A stretch of 53,506 nt of DNA, taken from the NCBI RefSeq assembly GCF_011305415.1, contig NZ_JAANOQ010000011.1:1-53506 (forward strand). The letters are read 5' to 3'. Of this stretch, positions 24,668 to 32,636 are shown one piece after another. The notes below the pieces were generated by a model. The model searched no databases. It was not told where the DNA came from and saw nothing but the letters and a program-made list of their open reading frames with translations. The position numbers and the translations under genes were made by a program. This DNA is from Flavobacterium bernardetii. GTDB taxonomy: Bacteria; Bacteroidota; Bacteroidia; Flavobacteriales; Flavobacteriaceae. The stretch's first letter is position 1. Each line of letters starts with the position of its first letter.

Positions 24668-26359
24668 CTAAATGCCATTTAATTCTTTAACAAAAAATGA
24701 TGGTTTAATCTCTGTTCGTTTATAAAAAGCATTTGAAAAGGATTCAGCTGTATTAAAACCAGCTTCTTCTGCCAATGCAGCAATTGTATATTTTCTAAGG
24801 TTTTTATTTTGCTTTAATTCTTCAATAATATTATCAACTCTTAAATCATTAATATAATTAATAAACGATTTATTTTTATATTCATTTATAACCAATGATA
24901 GGTATTTTGTATTAGTAGCAAACTCATTTGACAAATACTGAATACTAATGTTTGGGTTTTTATACAATTTGTTTTTCTCGAAATTTAACAATTTATCATT
25001 TATGTCTTTAATCAAACTATTGGAAAGGTTAATGTCTTTTTTTTGAGTTTGAGTCATAACAACATTATTAAGAATCTCAGGTTTTGAAGTCTGATTGATA
25101 ATTTTTTCGAAATTTAATTTATATATTTTCTTCTGTTTACTTTGATATATACTAATTGACACTAAACATAAAGCAAAACCAATTAAAAAAATGATTAACC
25201 AAAAATATTTTTTCTCGTCAGTTTTTAAAGACTTAATTAATGATTCTTTATCTTTTACAAGATTTGGTAAATCATAATCGTTTTTAAGTTTTACAGATAA
25301 TTCTTTGTATTCCTTTTGAAATTGATTTTGAATTTCGAGGTAAGTCGTTAAATATTTTAATCGATTTTCTTTATCTCCGTTTTCATTATAATAATCTATT
25401 AAAAATTTATAACCATCCGAAAACTCTGGAGAAATGACTAAATTTAACCTATATAAAGAATCAACTTTTACATAATTTTCAACTGCTTTAATTTTAACAC
25501 CTAATCCTTGATAAGCCTTTGCCCTATAATAATATGCCGCAAGTGTATTATTATAGTCTTTATTTTTAATTATATAAGGTAAAGCTTTTGTTACACTGTC
25601 TAAAGTTGCTTTAAAATTATTTACTAATACTTGATTAGCTCCTTCATTTAATATAAAAATATTATGTAAATATTCATTTTTAGATCTTTTAGTTTCAGAA
25701 TACCCCAATCTATTATAGTAACTTGCACTATCTGTTTTTTTTATTGATTTGTAAGTGTCCGCTAAAGCAAAGATTGACGCTTCATAATCAAAAGTTAAAT
25801 CTGGATTGTTTTTTTGACTTTTATAAAAAGCATAGCATTCCCAAAATAAAGGAAGTGACTCTTTAACTTCACCCATTTTCTCAGATTTTAAAATACCAAT
25901 AGCAAATTTTGCTTTATAATAATAATTTATATTCTTAGAAAAAGCTAATTTTTCTACCTTTAAATAATTGTTAATTGCATCGTTGTATCTATACTTTTTT
26001 GATAAAAAATACCCTTTTTCTAAATATGCAACAAAAGGAAAATTTTTCTCACCTGAGGGTAGGACTACATTATTAATTATACTATCAAAATAAACAATTT
26101 TCCTGTTATCATCGTATAGCAATGAGTAATAGTAATAACCTCTTGCAATCTTAGGAGTATTGTTTTCTTTTTTAGCTTTACCCAAAAATGCTTTTACATA
26201 TTTTTTTTGGATTTCAATTTTTCCTTCATTCTTAAAAAAAGCATCTTTCAATTCATCATAAGATAATGAGCTTAGTGGTTTTTTAAAATTTTGTGCTTGT
26301 AAATTGAAAGTGAAGAAGATAACACTTAAAAGGCATAGATATAAACGTCTTTTCATCAT
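24668..26359 (-). CDS. Membrane-anchored TPR / AraC-type transcriptional regulator
   Basis: 563 residues. A signal peptide (1-22, ending NLQAQ) exports a TPR-like helical sensor region of about 340 residues, followed by one membrane helix (about 385-406, YFWLIIFLIGFALCLVSISI). The cytosolic C-terminus (about 460-563) is an AraC-type helix-turn-helix domain with YTIAALAEEAGFNTAESFSNAFYKRTEIKPSFFVKEL. Such regulators sense an extracytoplasmic cue and act on DNA directly. It lies 122 bases upstream of the precursor on the same strand and has its own promoter. It is the likely candidate to bind the two palindromic boxes that flank it, though that is inferred. Confidence 0.88.
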   Translation of the reverse strand: MMKRRLYLCLLSVIFFTFNLQAQNFKKPLSSLSYDELKDAFFKNEGKIEIQKKYVKAFLGKAKKENNTPKIARGYYYYSLLYDDNRKIVYFDSIINNVVLPSGEKNFPFVAYLEKGYFLSKKYRYNDAINNYLKVEKLAFSKNINYYYKAKFAIGILKSEKMGEVKESLPLFWECYAFYKSQKNNPDLTFDYEASIFALADTYKSIKKTDSASYYNRLGYSETKRSKNEYLHNIFILNEGANQVLVNNFKATLDSVTKALPYIIKNKDYNNTLAAYYYRAKAYQGLGVKIKAVENYVKVDSLYRLNLVISPEFSDGYKFLIDYYNENGDKENRLKYLTTYLEIQNQFQKEYKELSVKLKNDYDLPNLVKDKESLIKSLKTDEKKYFWLIIFLIGFALCLVSISIYQSKQKKIYKLNFEKIINQTSKPEILNNVVMTQTQKKDINLSNSLIKDINDKLLNFEKNKLYKNPNISIQYLSNEFATNTKYLSLVINEYKNKSFINYINDLRVDNIIEELKQNKNLRKYTIAALAEEAGFNTAESFSNAFYKRTEIKPSFFVKELNGI

Positions 26360-26378
26360 AAAAATATTATTAAAAAAT

Positions 26379-26410
26379 CAAAAGTAATGTTTTTCTTACG
26401 ATTTAACCAA
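26379..26410 (-). promoter_or_regulatory. Promoter of the AraC-type regulator gene
   Basis: TTG (26410-26408), 21-base spacer, TACTTTTG (26386-26379) on the minus strand. A complete constitutive-type promoter, unlike that of the precursor. Confidence 0.65.
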
Positions 26411-26753
26411 ATTATTTTTACCCATAAAACGATCTTAAAATAAAAAACTTAAGATTAAGTTGTATGAAATTTTGGAATTTCGACACGGAATTCGGGAATA
26501 CAGATACAGATAATTTGCTTTCTATATTACAAAACACATTTCTTTGCAATGTTCTGAAAACAAAAACTTGCAAGTAAAAAATAAGGAACAGAAAAGAATT
26601 ATCAGATTTCTTAAAAACTGTTTGTTAGGAGTGAAGAGAAAGTTGGCTTTGCTTTTAATATTGAAAATTCCAACTATAAAAAAAGCAGTCGAACTTTTAA
26701 ACAGTATTGGCGTACTTAAGTTGACTGCAATTAATTTTAAAAAAACAAATATA
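26411..26753. other. Divergent regulatory spacer
   Basis: About 340 bases between the regulator promoter and the secreted small protein. It holds the palindromic box at 26466-26487 and possible -7 sequences for the plus-strand gene at 26523 (TATATTAC) and 26539 (TTTCTTTG). The plus frame is open from 26544, but the first 70 codons look like untranslated leader (Lys-rich, no homology to an export signal). Confidence 0.45.
26466..26487 (+). promoter_or_regulatory. Palindromic box upstream of the secreted small protein
   Basis: GAAATT, three bases, GAATTTCGACA, one base, G on the plus strand. It matches the box at 24609-24630 at 19 of 22 positions and points towards the gene at 26754, as the other points towards the precursor. 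Confidence 0.6.
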
Positions 26754-27170
26754 ATGAAAAAAATGGTATTCGGCTTAATTGCCACTGTTATGTTAAGTGT
26801 TTTTGGAAATGCCCAAGAAGTAACTGGAAATCAAAAACAATTACTTGTAAACACGCAAGTTGTTTCATTAATTACCTTAAGCAAATCTGTTTATCAAAAA
26901 GGACAAACTTATGAAGATTTTGTCAAAAATTTCACTACACCTTCACCATACAATCCTTTTGAAGGAAAATTGATGAAAGTGGTTTACAGTGATTTAGCAA
27001 GCAATACATCAACATGTGAAATATTGAGTAGAGATGCTTCAGAATTAGTTGCTTTAGGACAAAAACACGGGGCTTCTAACCTAACGGCCATCAATAAAAC
27101 AAAATGTGGATTTTGGTGTCAATTAGCAATAGCAATTATTGAAGTAATTATTGAAATTATTAAACCGTAG
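26754..27170 (+). CDS. Small secreted protein with Cys-containing hydrophobic tail, unknown
   Basis: 138 residues from the ATG at 26754, which begins a signal peptide (MKKMVFGLIATVMLSVFGNAQ). The frame is open for 70 codons upstream but that part lacks any export signal. The body has STCEILSRDASELVALGQKHG (Cys88). The last 21 residues read CGFWCQLAIAIIEVIIEIIKP, with Cys118 and Cys122 followed by a strongly hydrophobic tail. I do not recognise the family. It shares the upstream box with the RiPP precursor and is followed by a hairpin and two aspartyl protease genes. It may be a second secreted peptide or substrate of those proteases; this is inference. Confidence 0.75.
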   Translation: MKKMVFGLIATVMLSVFGNAQEVTGNQKQLLVNTQVVSLITLSKSVYQKGQTYEDFVKNFTTPSPYNPFEGKLMKVVYSDLASNTSTCEILSRDASELVALGQKHGASNLTAINKTKCGFWCQLAIAIIEVIIEIIKP

Positions 27171-27184
27171 AAATATAAACCATT

Positions 27185-27223
27185 GAATGAAACTGTTGAA
27201 GTTACCTTTTAACAGTTTCATTC
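27185..27223 (+). terminator. Hairpin between the small secreted protein and the protease genes
   Basis: GAATGAAACTGTT (27185-27197) pairs perfectly with AACAGTTTCATTC (27211-27223), loop 13 bases. It has only a weak T tract after it, so it may give partial read-through and keep the first gene more abundant. Confidence 0.55.
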
Positions 27224-27242
27224 TTGAAATAAAAACTAATAA

Positions 27243-28373
27243 ATGAAACAAAATATCACACTTCTTTTAGTGATTACCTTTATAAATATAAGTTGTAAAC
27301 AAATGAAGGCAATAAAAAATCAGGAAATAAGAAACAAAATTGGAGCTTACGCTTTCAACAAAGAAAGCAATCTTATTTACTTTGAAACTTTATTAGAAAA
27401 TAACAAAGTGAATTTCATGTTTGACACTGGAGCAACGAGTAGTGTTATTACAGATTCTACAACAATTTCAAATTTTTCAACTAGAACATTTAATGGTATA
27501 GGAAGCTTAAAAGGCGCAGATAGAAAAAAAACAAAACGTAAAATACTTGTTTCTTCAATAGAATCTCCTTTGTTCTATTCTCAAAACAAAGTGTTTTCAT
27601 ATTTGAATATGATTTCTACCAATAAATGTGCTAAAAAAAATGAATTTCAAGGAATCCTAGGTGTTGATATCATGTTTAATGATGATTTGTTATTATTAAT
27701 GGATTTTACAAATAGTAAGATTAGCTATATAACAGATTCAGATAAAAAAAAAATAGCTTTAAATGAAGGTTATCAAAAAATAAAATCAGAATGCAAAATG
27801 AATCAAATATTTATTTTTCTAAATATAAACAATAATGAATATCGATTTAAATTAGACACAGGTTTTTTAGGCAACCTAGTCATTCCATATAATGAAAATT
27901 TGAAGTTTGAAAAAGATAGAAATATTGCATTTGAAGGTGAGTTTTTTCAAACAGCATCAGGCAGAACAAACGGTGAAGAAATTTTTTATGAAAATCAGCA
28001 AATAAATCTTGGAGATATAAATGTAAATTCAACACTTTTGATTTCCAAAAGTATAAAAGCACAAAATGTTGGAATAAATTTCATCAAAGGTTTTGATTGG
28101 ATTATTGATTTTTATAATAATGAAGTATACATAAAAAAGAACAACATTGAAATTGAAAGTGATTTAAACAATAAAATGTTTCAGTATAGAGCATCTGAAA
28201 GAAACAATAAAATTGTAGTTACAATAAAGCAAAAAAAATTAAATGAATATCAACTCAACGACGAAATCATCTCTGTAAATGATAAAACTATAACATCTGA
28301 AAACATTTGCGAAACAGTAATTTTATTAAATAATACAGCAAATTGGGATGAATTAAAAATAAAAAAACGATGA
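27243..28373 (+). CDS. Two-lobed aspartyl protease lipoprotein with PDZ-like C-terminus, first copy
   Basis: 376 residues with a lipoprotein signal (ITFINISC, Cys18). Two retropepsin-like lobes each carry the catalytic DTG: FMFDTGATSSVI (Asp61) and FKLDTGFLGNLVI (Asp205). Each is followed by a hydrophobic GILGVDIM or VGINFIKGFDWI strand. The two Asp in one chain could form an active site without dimerising. The end (YQLNDEIISVNDKTITSENI) resembles a PDZ ligand-binding segment. Its place is outside the inner membrane. It overlaps the next gene by four bases (ATGA). Substrate unknown; the small secreted protein just upstream is the obvious candidate. Confidence 0.85.
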   Translation: MKQNITLLLVITFINISCKQMKAIKNQEIRNKIGAYAFNKESNLIYFETLLENNKVNFMFDTGATSSVITDSTTISNFSTRTFNGIGSLKGADRKKTKRKILVSSIESPLFYSQNKVFSYLNMISTNKCAKKNEFQGILGVDIMFNDDLLLLMDFTNSKISYITDSDKKKIALNEGYQKIKSECKMNQIFIFLNINNNEYRFKLDTGFLGNLVIPYNENLKFEKDRNIAFEGEFFQTASGRTNGEEIFYENQQINLGDINVNSTLLISKSIKAQNVGINFIKGFDWIIDFYNNEVYIKKNNIEIESDLNNKMFQYRASERNNKIVVTIKQKKLNEYQLNDEIISVNDKTITSENICETVILLNNTANWDELKIKKR

Positions 28374-29629
28374 GTATAATATCAAAATCAATATTGTTTT
28401 TAATTTTTTTAATTCTAATAACTTTATGTAAGTATTACTTAGATAACTACTTTTTTAAAGGAAGTAAAATCTATTGTAATAAAACTATTAAAAGCATATT
28501 ATCATTAATAATTGTAAGCTCTACAATTATTTCATGTAGTTCCTATAAAGATTATTCAAACCAAGTATCGATTTTAAATGAAAATTCGATTCAGAGTTTT
28601 ACTTTAGAAAACAACAAGCTACATATACCTACATTAATAAATAACGAGAGTGGAATTTTTTTATTCGATACTGGTGCTCAAAGTTCTGCTTTACTTGATA
28701 GTATGTTTTTACAAAAAATCAACAAAAACAACGATTTAAAAAAAGGGACAAAAATAGTTGGAGCAAATGGCGTGACAATTCAATCATATAATTTTGTTTC
28801 ATCAACAGCTAATAGTGGTTTTTTTACTTCTAAAAATAAAATTTTTAGATTTATTAAAATTCTAAAACAAAAAACTAAATATTGTAATGAAGTGCATCCA
28901 AACAATATTGGTATTATTGGTATTGATTTTATTGAAAATAGCGAATTACCAGTCTTGTTAGATTTTGAAAAAAGTAGAATTGAAATTTTAAACAAAGATT
29001 TTACATTTCAAAATTACACTAAAAGTAGTGCTAAAATAAAAACACTTGGTTCCAAAATAATTTTGCCTTTAGTTATTAATAATAAAAAAATAGATTTTTT
29101 ATTTGATACTGGAAACAATGGCGGCTTAATTATTAAAAATGAAGATTTTAAATCATCTAAACAACCAAATGTTGAATTTAATACTTTAATAGAAACCGTT
29201 AATGGCATTTCATCTCAAAAAATAAAATCATACTATAATGCTGATATTATTTTTAATGAAACTGAAAAAATAAATTGTAAAATTTCTGTTTTCGATAATT
29301 TACATATTAATACATTAGGAATTAAATTTATAAAAAAATTTAATTGGATTTTTGATTTCAAAAACAATGTAGTCTATTTTAAAAAAATAAATAACATTGA
29401 AAACACTGATATAGAAATCCCTCCTTTCACAATTCAAAGCATTGCAGTTAATTCAAAACTTTTGGTTGGATTCAAATTAAATACAGACAACAATAATTTC
29501 AATATTAACGATGAAATTATATCTGTAAATAATAACATTATCACTCCCGAAAATGTATGTGAAATGCAAAATTTATTAAATAGTAAACCAAATTGGGATG
29601 AATTAAAAATTGAAATAAAAAAAAATTGA
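28370..29629 (+). CDS. Two-lobed aspartyl protease with PDZ-like C-terminus, second copy
   Basis: 419 residues, paralogous to the preceding protein. DTG motifs at Asp100 (FLFDTGAQSSALL) and Asp246 (FLFDTGNNGGLII), and the C-terminal FNINDEIISVNNNIITPENV segment, match it closely. The N-terminus is odd. A first membrane helix (6-24) is followed, without an internal Met, by a second hydrophobic stretch ending STIISCSS (Cys56) that looks like a lipoprotein signal. The real start may be a non-ATG codon near residue 40, or the protein is anchored by the first helix. Start codon overlaps the previous stop, so the two are coupled. Confidence 0.83.
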   Translation: MSIISKSILFLIFLILITLCKYYLDNYFFKGSKIYCNKTIKSILSLIIVSSTIISCSSYKDYSNQVSILNENSIQSFTLENNKLHIPTLINNESGIFLFDTGAQSSALLDSMFLQKINKNNDLKKGTKIVGANGVTIQSYNFVSSTANSGFFTSKNKIFRFIKILKQKTKYCNEVHPNNIGIIGIDFIENSELPVLLDFEKSRIEILNKDFTFQNYTKSSAKIKTLGSKIILPLVINNKKIDFLFDTGNNGGLIIKNEDFKSSKQPNVEFNTLIETVNGISSQKIKSYYNADIIFNETEKINCKISVFDNLHINTLGIKFIKKFNWIFDFKNNVVYFKKINNIENTDIEIPPFTIQSIAVNSKLLVGFKLNTDNNNFNINDEIISVNNNIITPENVCEMQNLLNSKPNWDELKIEIKKN

Positions 29630-29722
29630 AAAGAAGCATCACTATTCAGATGCTATCATATTTAATTGCTAAAAAACAAAATTTAGAATTAAAATTCATT
29701 AAACCCAACATTAAAAAATATT

Positions 29723-29792
29723 AAAAAAAGATCCAAACGAAAAAATCACAATTTTTTATAAGCCATTCAAACATTAAAATGGATCTTTTTTT
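29723..29792 (+). terminator. Probable terminator after the aspartyl protease pair
   Basis: Twelve-base perfect arms separated by a 46-base A-rich loop, the right arm ending in eight T residues. The large loop lowers confidence. Confidence 0.45.
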
Positions 29793-29945
29793 TATCATAC
29801 TACCTGAAATGATATACCATTTCAAGAAAAGATTCATTATGAATCGAAAAAAAAGCAGCTTTTTGTAGTTCTAATTATTGTTGTGATTAAGAACAGGACT
29901 TTAAAAGTCATGCTATGTTTTGCTTAAATTGTTTAGTTAAGTATT

Positions 29946-29975
29946 AAAAGCGGTAAATCAAAATTTACCGCTTTT
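29946..29975 (+). terminator. Terminator-like hairpin before the gene at 30021
   Basis: AAAAGCGGTAAAT pairs with ATTTACCGCTTTT around CAAA and is followed by further T residues. It stops a transcript coming from the left. Confidence 0.75.
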
Positions 29976-30020
29976 TTAAAAACAAAAAATAAAATTAACA
30001 CAAGTAAAAACTTTAAAAAA

Positions 30021-30464
30021 ATGAAAACAACAACTATTATACTGATATTGTTTTGCTCAATTATAAACGCACAAAACATAGAAAACAAACTTGAAATTGA
30101 CATTAGAGGAAGAGAGTGCAAAGGTGGAGTTGGCCTATGCACAATTGAAACTAGTACTAATAAAAACCAGGATATTGAGAAGTTTTATTTATTAAAAATT
30201 TCTGAAACAGAATTACAGCTAACAATCAAAACAGAAGCCCTTACAATTGATGAACAAAAATTTCTTTTTGGTAAAGAAATCAAGACTATTTCTGAAATAG
30301 AAAAATTCTTTTTTAATCAAGATTATGATTTTGAATTGAATTCTGAAACCATTAATCTTTTAAATTTAAATTCAAAAAAACCAACAATAAAGAGTGGACT
30401 TTATCCAATAAAACTAATTGATAATAAAGCAGTAATCATCTTGAAACTATTTAGTAAAATTTAA
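30021..30464 (+). CDS. Secreted protein of unknown function
   Basis: 147 residues with a signal peptide (MKTTTIILILFCSIINAQ). The mature part starts with NIENKLEIDIRGRECKGGVGLCTIE, holding two cysteines seven apart, and is otherwise beta-rich with charged residues. I do not recognise a family. It lies 10 bases before the next gene and probably forms a two-gene unit with it. Both lie downstream of the protease pair behind a terminator, so they are likely separate in expression. Confidence 0.7.
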   Translation: MKTTTIILILFCSIINAQNIENKLEIDIRGRECKGGVGLCTIETSTNKNQDIEKFYLLKISETELQLTIKTEALTIDEQKFLFGKEIKTISEIEKFFFNQDYDFELNSETINLLNLNSKKPTIKSGLYPIKLIDNKAVIILKLFSKI

Positions 30465-30474
30465 AACTTAAATA

Positions 30475-31605
30475 ATGAGTAAGCGCTTTTTTATATATTT
30501 TTCACTTTTATTTAGTGGTTTTGCTTTTTCAAATAATTTTGAAAAAGATCCAAATGTTATCATTTCAGAATTATATTTAGAAATAAGCTCAATTAATTTA
30601 AGATATGAAATTCTTATTAATAGTAAAATTGAAAAAACAAAAGCAATAGATCATTCTCTTCTTACCACATATAAAACAAAAAAGAAAGTGGATTTATTAA
30701 TTCAGAAAGATCAAATTAATGCTGAAATAAGACAATTAATAAAAGACAACACTAGTGATGTTTCTAAAATTAGATATATAAAAGGATTACAAATAATTAA
30801 AATTTTATATGAAAAGGTATTAAGTTTAGATCATCATTTTGCTTCTATTCGAACTTTTAACGAGATTAATAAAATTTCAAATCCAAATCAATATCCAGAA
30901 TTTGAAAAATTAAAAAACTTAGTTGCTGCAAAAAAAGACAAAAAAACCGGACTTGATTTGACTTCAATTTTAGGAACAAATACTATTGTTTCCGTAATTC
31001 AAACATTTACTAATATGCTGAATTCTTCATTAACTAAAGATGAAAAAGAAAAAGAACTAAGCAATATTGAATGCATTTTAGATTTTACTTTACGCATGCA
31101 AAATGATTTGAATACTATTTATTTCGAAACAGCTTTTCTACAGAAAAGTAATGATAAAATGAAAAGTGAAATTGAAATTTTATTTAAAGATTACACGAAA
31201 CCTATCAATTATACAGCAACACTAGAAAACTGCAGAACAAATGACGATTGGGAAAATGTCACGATAAAAATGGATGAGTATTTAACTAAAATGAAATCCA
31301 CAACTGGTACACAACAATATAAAATGCAAGTCAATTTAGAATTCCCAATTGATCGATTGTTGCAGTTTATTACTATGTATAATAACTTTATTGACCAAGG
31401 CGGCAAATTTTACGAAAAGTTTAAAGTGATTTTGAATAGCTATGAAAACGGAAAACAATGCGAAACCAAACTTCCGTTAGAATACAAAAAACTAAAAACG
31501 GATATTGATGTGGCTATTGATAAATTCAATATTGCTTATAAACCGGTTGAAATTAATGGTACTAAAATGAAGGAAATTTTATATGGATTGAATGAGTTTG
31601 ATTAG
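30475..31605 (+). CDS. Secreted helical protein of unknown function
   Basis: 376 residues with a signal peptide (MSKRFFIYFSLLFSGFAFSN). The rest is Lys/Glu/Ile-rich and predicted to be mostly helical, with possible coiled coil in residues 60-130 and 210-250. No catalytic motif is visible. The stop codon TAG lies within a dispersed repeat (31602-31630), so the last residues may have been set by that repeat. Unknown function, paired with the gene at 30021. Confidence 0.7.
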   Translation: MSKRFFIYFSLLFSGFAFSNNFEKDPNVIISELYLEISSINLRYEILINSKIEKTKAIDHSLLTTYKTKKKVDLLIQKDQINAEIRQLIKDNTSDVSKIRYIKGLQIIKILYEKVLSLDHHFASIRTFNEINKISNPNQYPEFEKLKNLVAAKKDKKTGLDLTSILGTNTIVSVIQTFTNMLNSSLTKDEKEKELSNIECILDFTLRMQNDLNTIYFETAFLQKSNDKMKSEIEILFKDYTKPINYTATLENCRTNDDWENVTIKMDEYLTKMKSTTGTQQYKMQVNLEFPIDRLLQFITMYNNFIDQGGKFYEKFKVILNSYENGKQCETKLPLEYKKLKTDIDVAIDKFNIAYKPVEINGTKMKEILYGLNEFD

Positions 31606-31630
31606 CACGGATTGCAAATCCGCTATCGGG
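31602..31630. repeat. Dispersed repeat, short copy (array element 1)
   Basis: TTAGCACGGATTGCAAATCC then GCTATCGGG. It matches 35769-35798 closely and, in part, 32554-32614. It marks the boundary between the plus-strand unknown pair and the minus-strand row. Confidence 0.65.
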
Positions 31631-31657
31631 AGCAGTGCCTTTTGTGCGTAGTGTTGA

Positions 31658-32440
31658 TTATTGACAACAAGGTTGTAAATTATACAATTGAGTAATTTCA
31701 AATTGAGAAAGTATATTGTTATATATAATAACATCATCCAATAAACCATTATAATTTTTTCCTAAAAATAAATCTCCAGCGTTTATAGTTGGAATATTTG
31801 TAGAACAGCCAGATCCAGGTAATCTAGTTGTTAAAACACCATTTTTGTATAATTTTAAATCTGTTCCGTTACAAGTTACAACTAAATGTTGCCAAACATT
31901 TGATAAGTCGGCTAAAGTTTCAGCACAGCCTAAACTATTAGAATAATCATCCCATAAAGAATGTTGATTGATACCAAATACTGGTTTTCTACAATCATAT
32001 AGTGAAACTGACCATTGTCCAGAAGTATTAGGACAATGTAGACCAGAATCTCTTCCAATTAAAACTTCAAAGCCCGAATTTAGCGATAATGGTTTATACC
32101 ATAATGAAATCGAAAAAGGAAGGGTTTGAAAATTATCTAAAAAAGTTGGATTTGTATATTTTAAAAATTCATTATTTGCTTTTACAAAAATGAATGCGCA
32201 ATTTGAATTTCCAGCTCTATCCATTCCAGAGCTTGCTGTTGTTGAATTTGTTAAGTTGTAATTATTTCCTGAAGAATCATCTAATGAACCATTAGCAAAA
32301 GAATAAAAAGCAATTACTCCATTTTGTAAATTAGGTGGTAAACAATTAATTTGTTCAATATTTGTTTTTTCTTCTGATTTCTCGCAACTTATTGTCATGA
32401 ATAATAAAAAGACAATTCCGATTTGGTTTATTTTTTTCAT
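31658..32440 (-). CDS. LamG-like (concanavalin-type) domain lipoprotein
   Basis: 260 residues with a lipoprotein signal (FLLFMTISC, Cys19). The mature part is a laminin-G/concanavalin-like jelly roll: GVIAFYSFANGSLDDSSGNN, then FSISLWYKPL, VWQHLVVTCNGTDLKLYKNG and GLLDDVIIYNNILSQFEITQLY. These motifs are typical of LamG-type glycan- or surface-binding modules. A role in binding polysaccharide or cell surfaces is inferred. It ends with CCQ. It stands alone among repeats. Confidence 0.85.
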   Translation of the reverse strand: MKKINQIGIVFLLFMTISCEKSEEKTNIEQINCLPPNLQNGVIAFYSFANGSLDDSSGNNYNLTNSTTASSGMDRAGNSNCAFIFVKANNEFLKYTNPTFLDNFQTLPFSISLWYKPLSLNSGFEVLIGRDSGLHCPNTSGQWSVSLYDCRKPVFGINQHSLWDDYSNSLGCAETLADLSNVWQHLVVTCNGTDLKLYKNGVLTTRLPGSGCSTNIPTINAGDLFLGKNYNGLLDDVIIYNNILSQFEITQLYNLQPCCQ

Positions 32441-32508
32441 ATTTCTTTTCTCTATAGATGCTTTTAAAGTCTTTTGGTTGCGTCTATTTTGTATTTTTTT
32501 TTGACATT

Positions 32509-32614
32509 ACGCACAACTTATTCATAACCAATACTTTATAACGTTTATATTTGATTAGTACGGATTGCACCCGAGGCTTTAACAGAATTGACGAAGTAAA
32601 TCCGCGCTCTCTGG
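32509..32614. repeat. Dispersed repeat, long copy (array element 2)
   Basis: The left part 32509-32569 aligns with 35724-35783 over about 60 bases at roughly 80 percent by eye (CAxAACTTAT-CATA-CCA-TACTT-ATA ... ACGGATTGCA). The right part AAATCCGCGCTCTCTGG (32598-32614) corresponds to the end of elements 1 and 5 after an insertion. Confidence 0.6.
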
Positions 32615-32636
32615 TTGTAATTAAAATAGCAACTGG

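Larger units (their letters stand above)
29630..30020. other. Non-coding stretch with hairpins
   Basis: 391 bases with no credible gene. It contains a long-range inverted repeat (AAAAAAAGATCC at 29723-29734 and GGATCTTTTTTT at 29781-29792), a short near-palindrome around 29811-29830 (GAAATGATATACCATTTC) and a terminator-like hairpin at 29946-29975. A small RNA ending at that terminator cannot be excluded. Confidence 0.5.

Noticed and set aside
15789..26359. A hidden LanC or exporter gene in the operon
   Set aside because: All sizeable frames in this stretch are accounted for, and none shows a LanC zinc site (Cys, Cys-His) or ABC transporter motifs.
26544..26753. In-frame 70-codon extension of the small secreted protein
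   Set aside because: It lacks an export signal at its start, while the ATG at 26754 opens a clean signal peptide; the earlier ATG also overlaps a possible -7 element.
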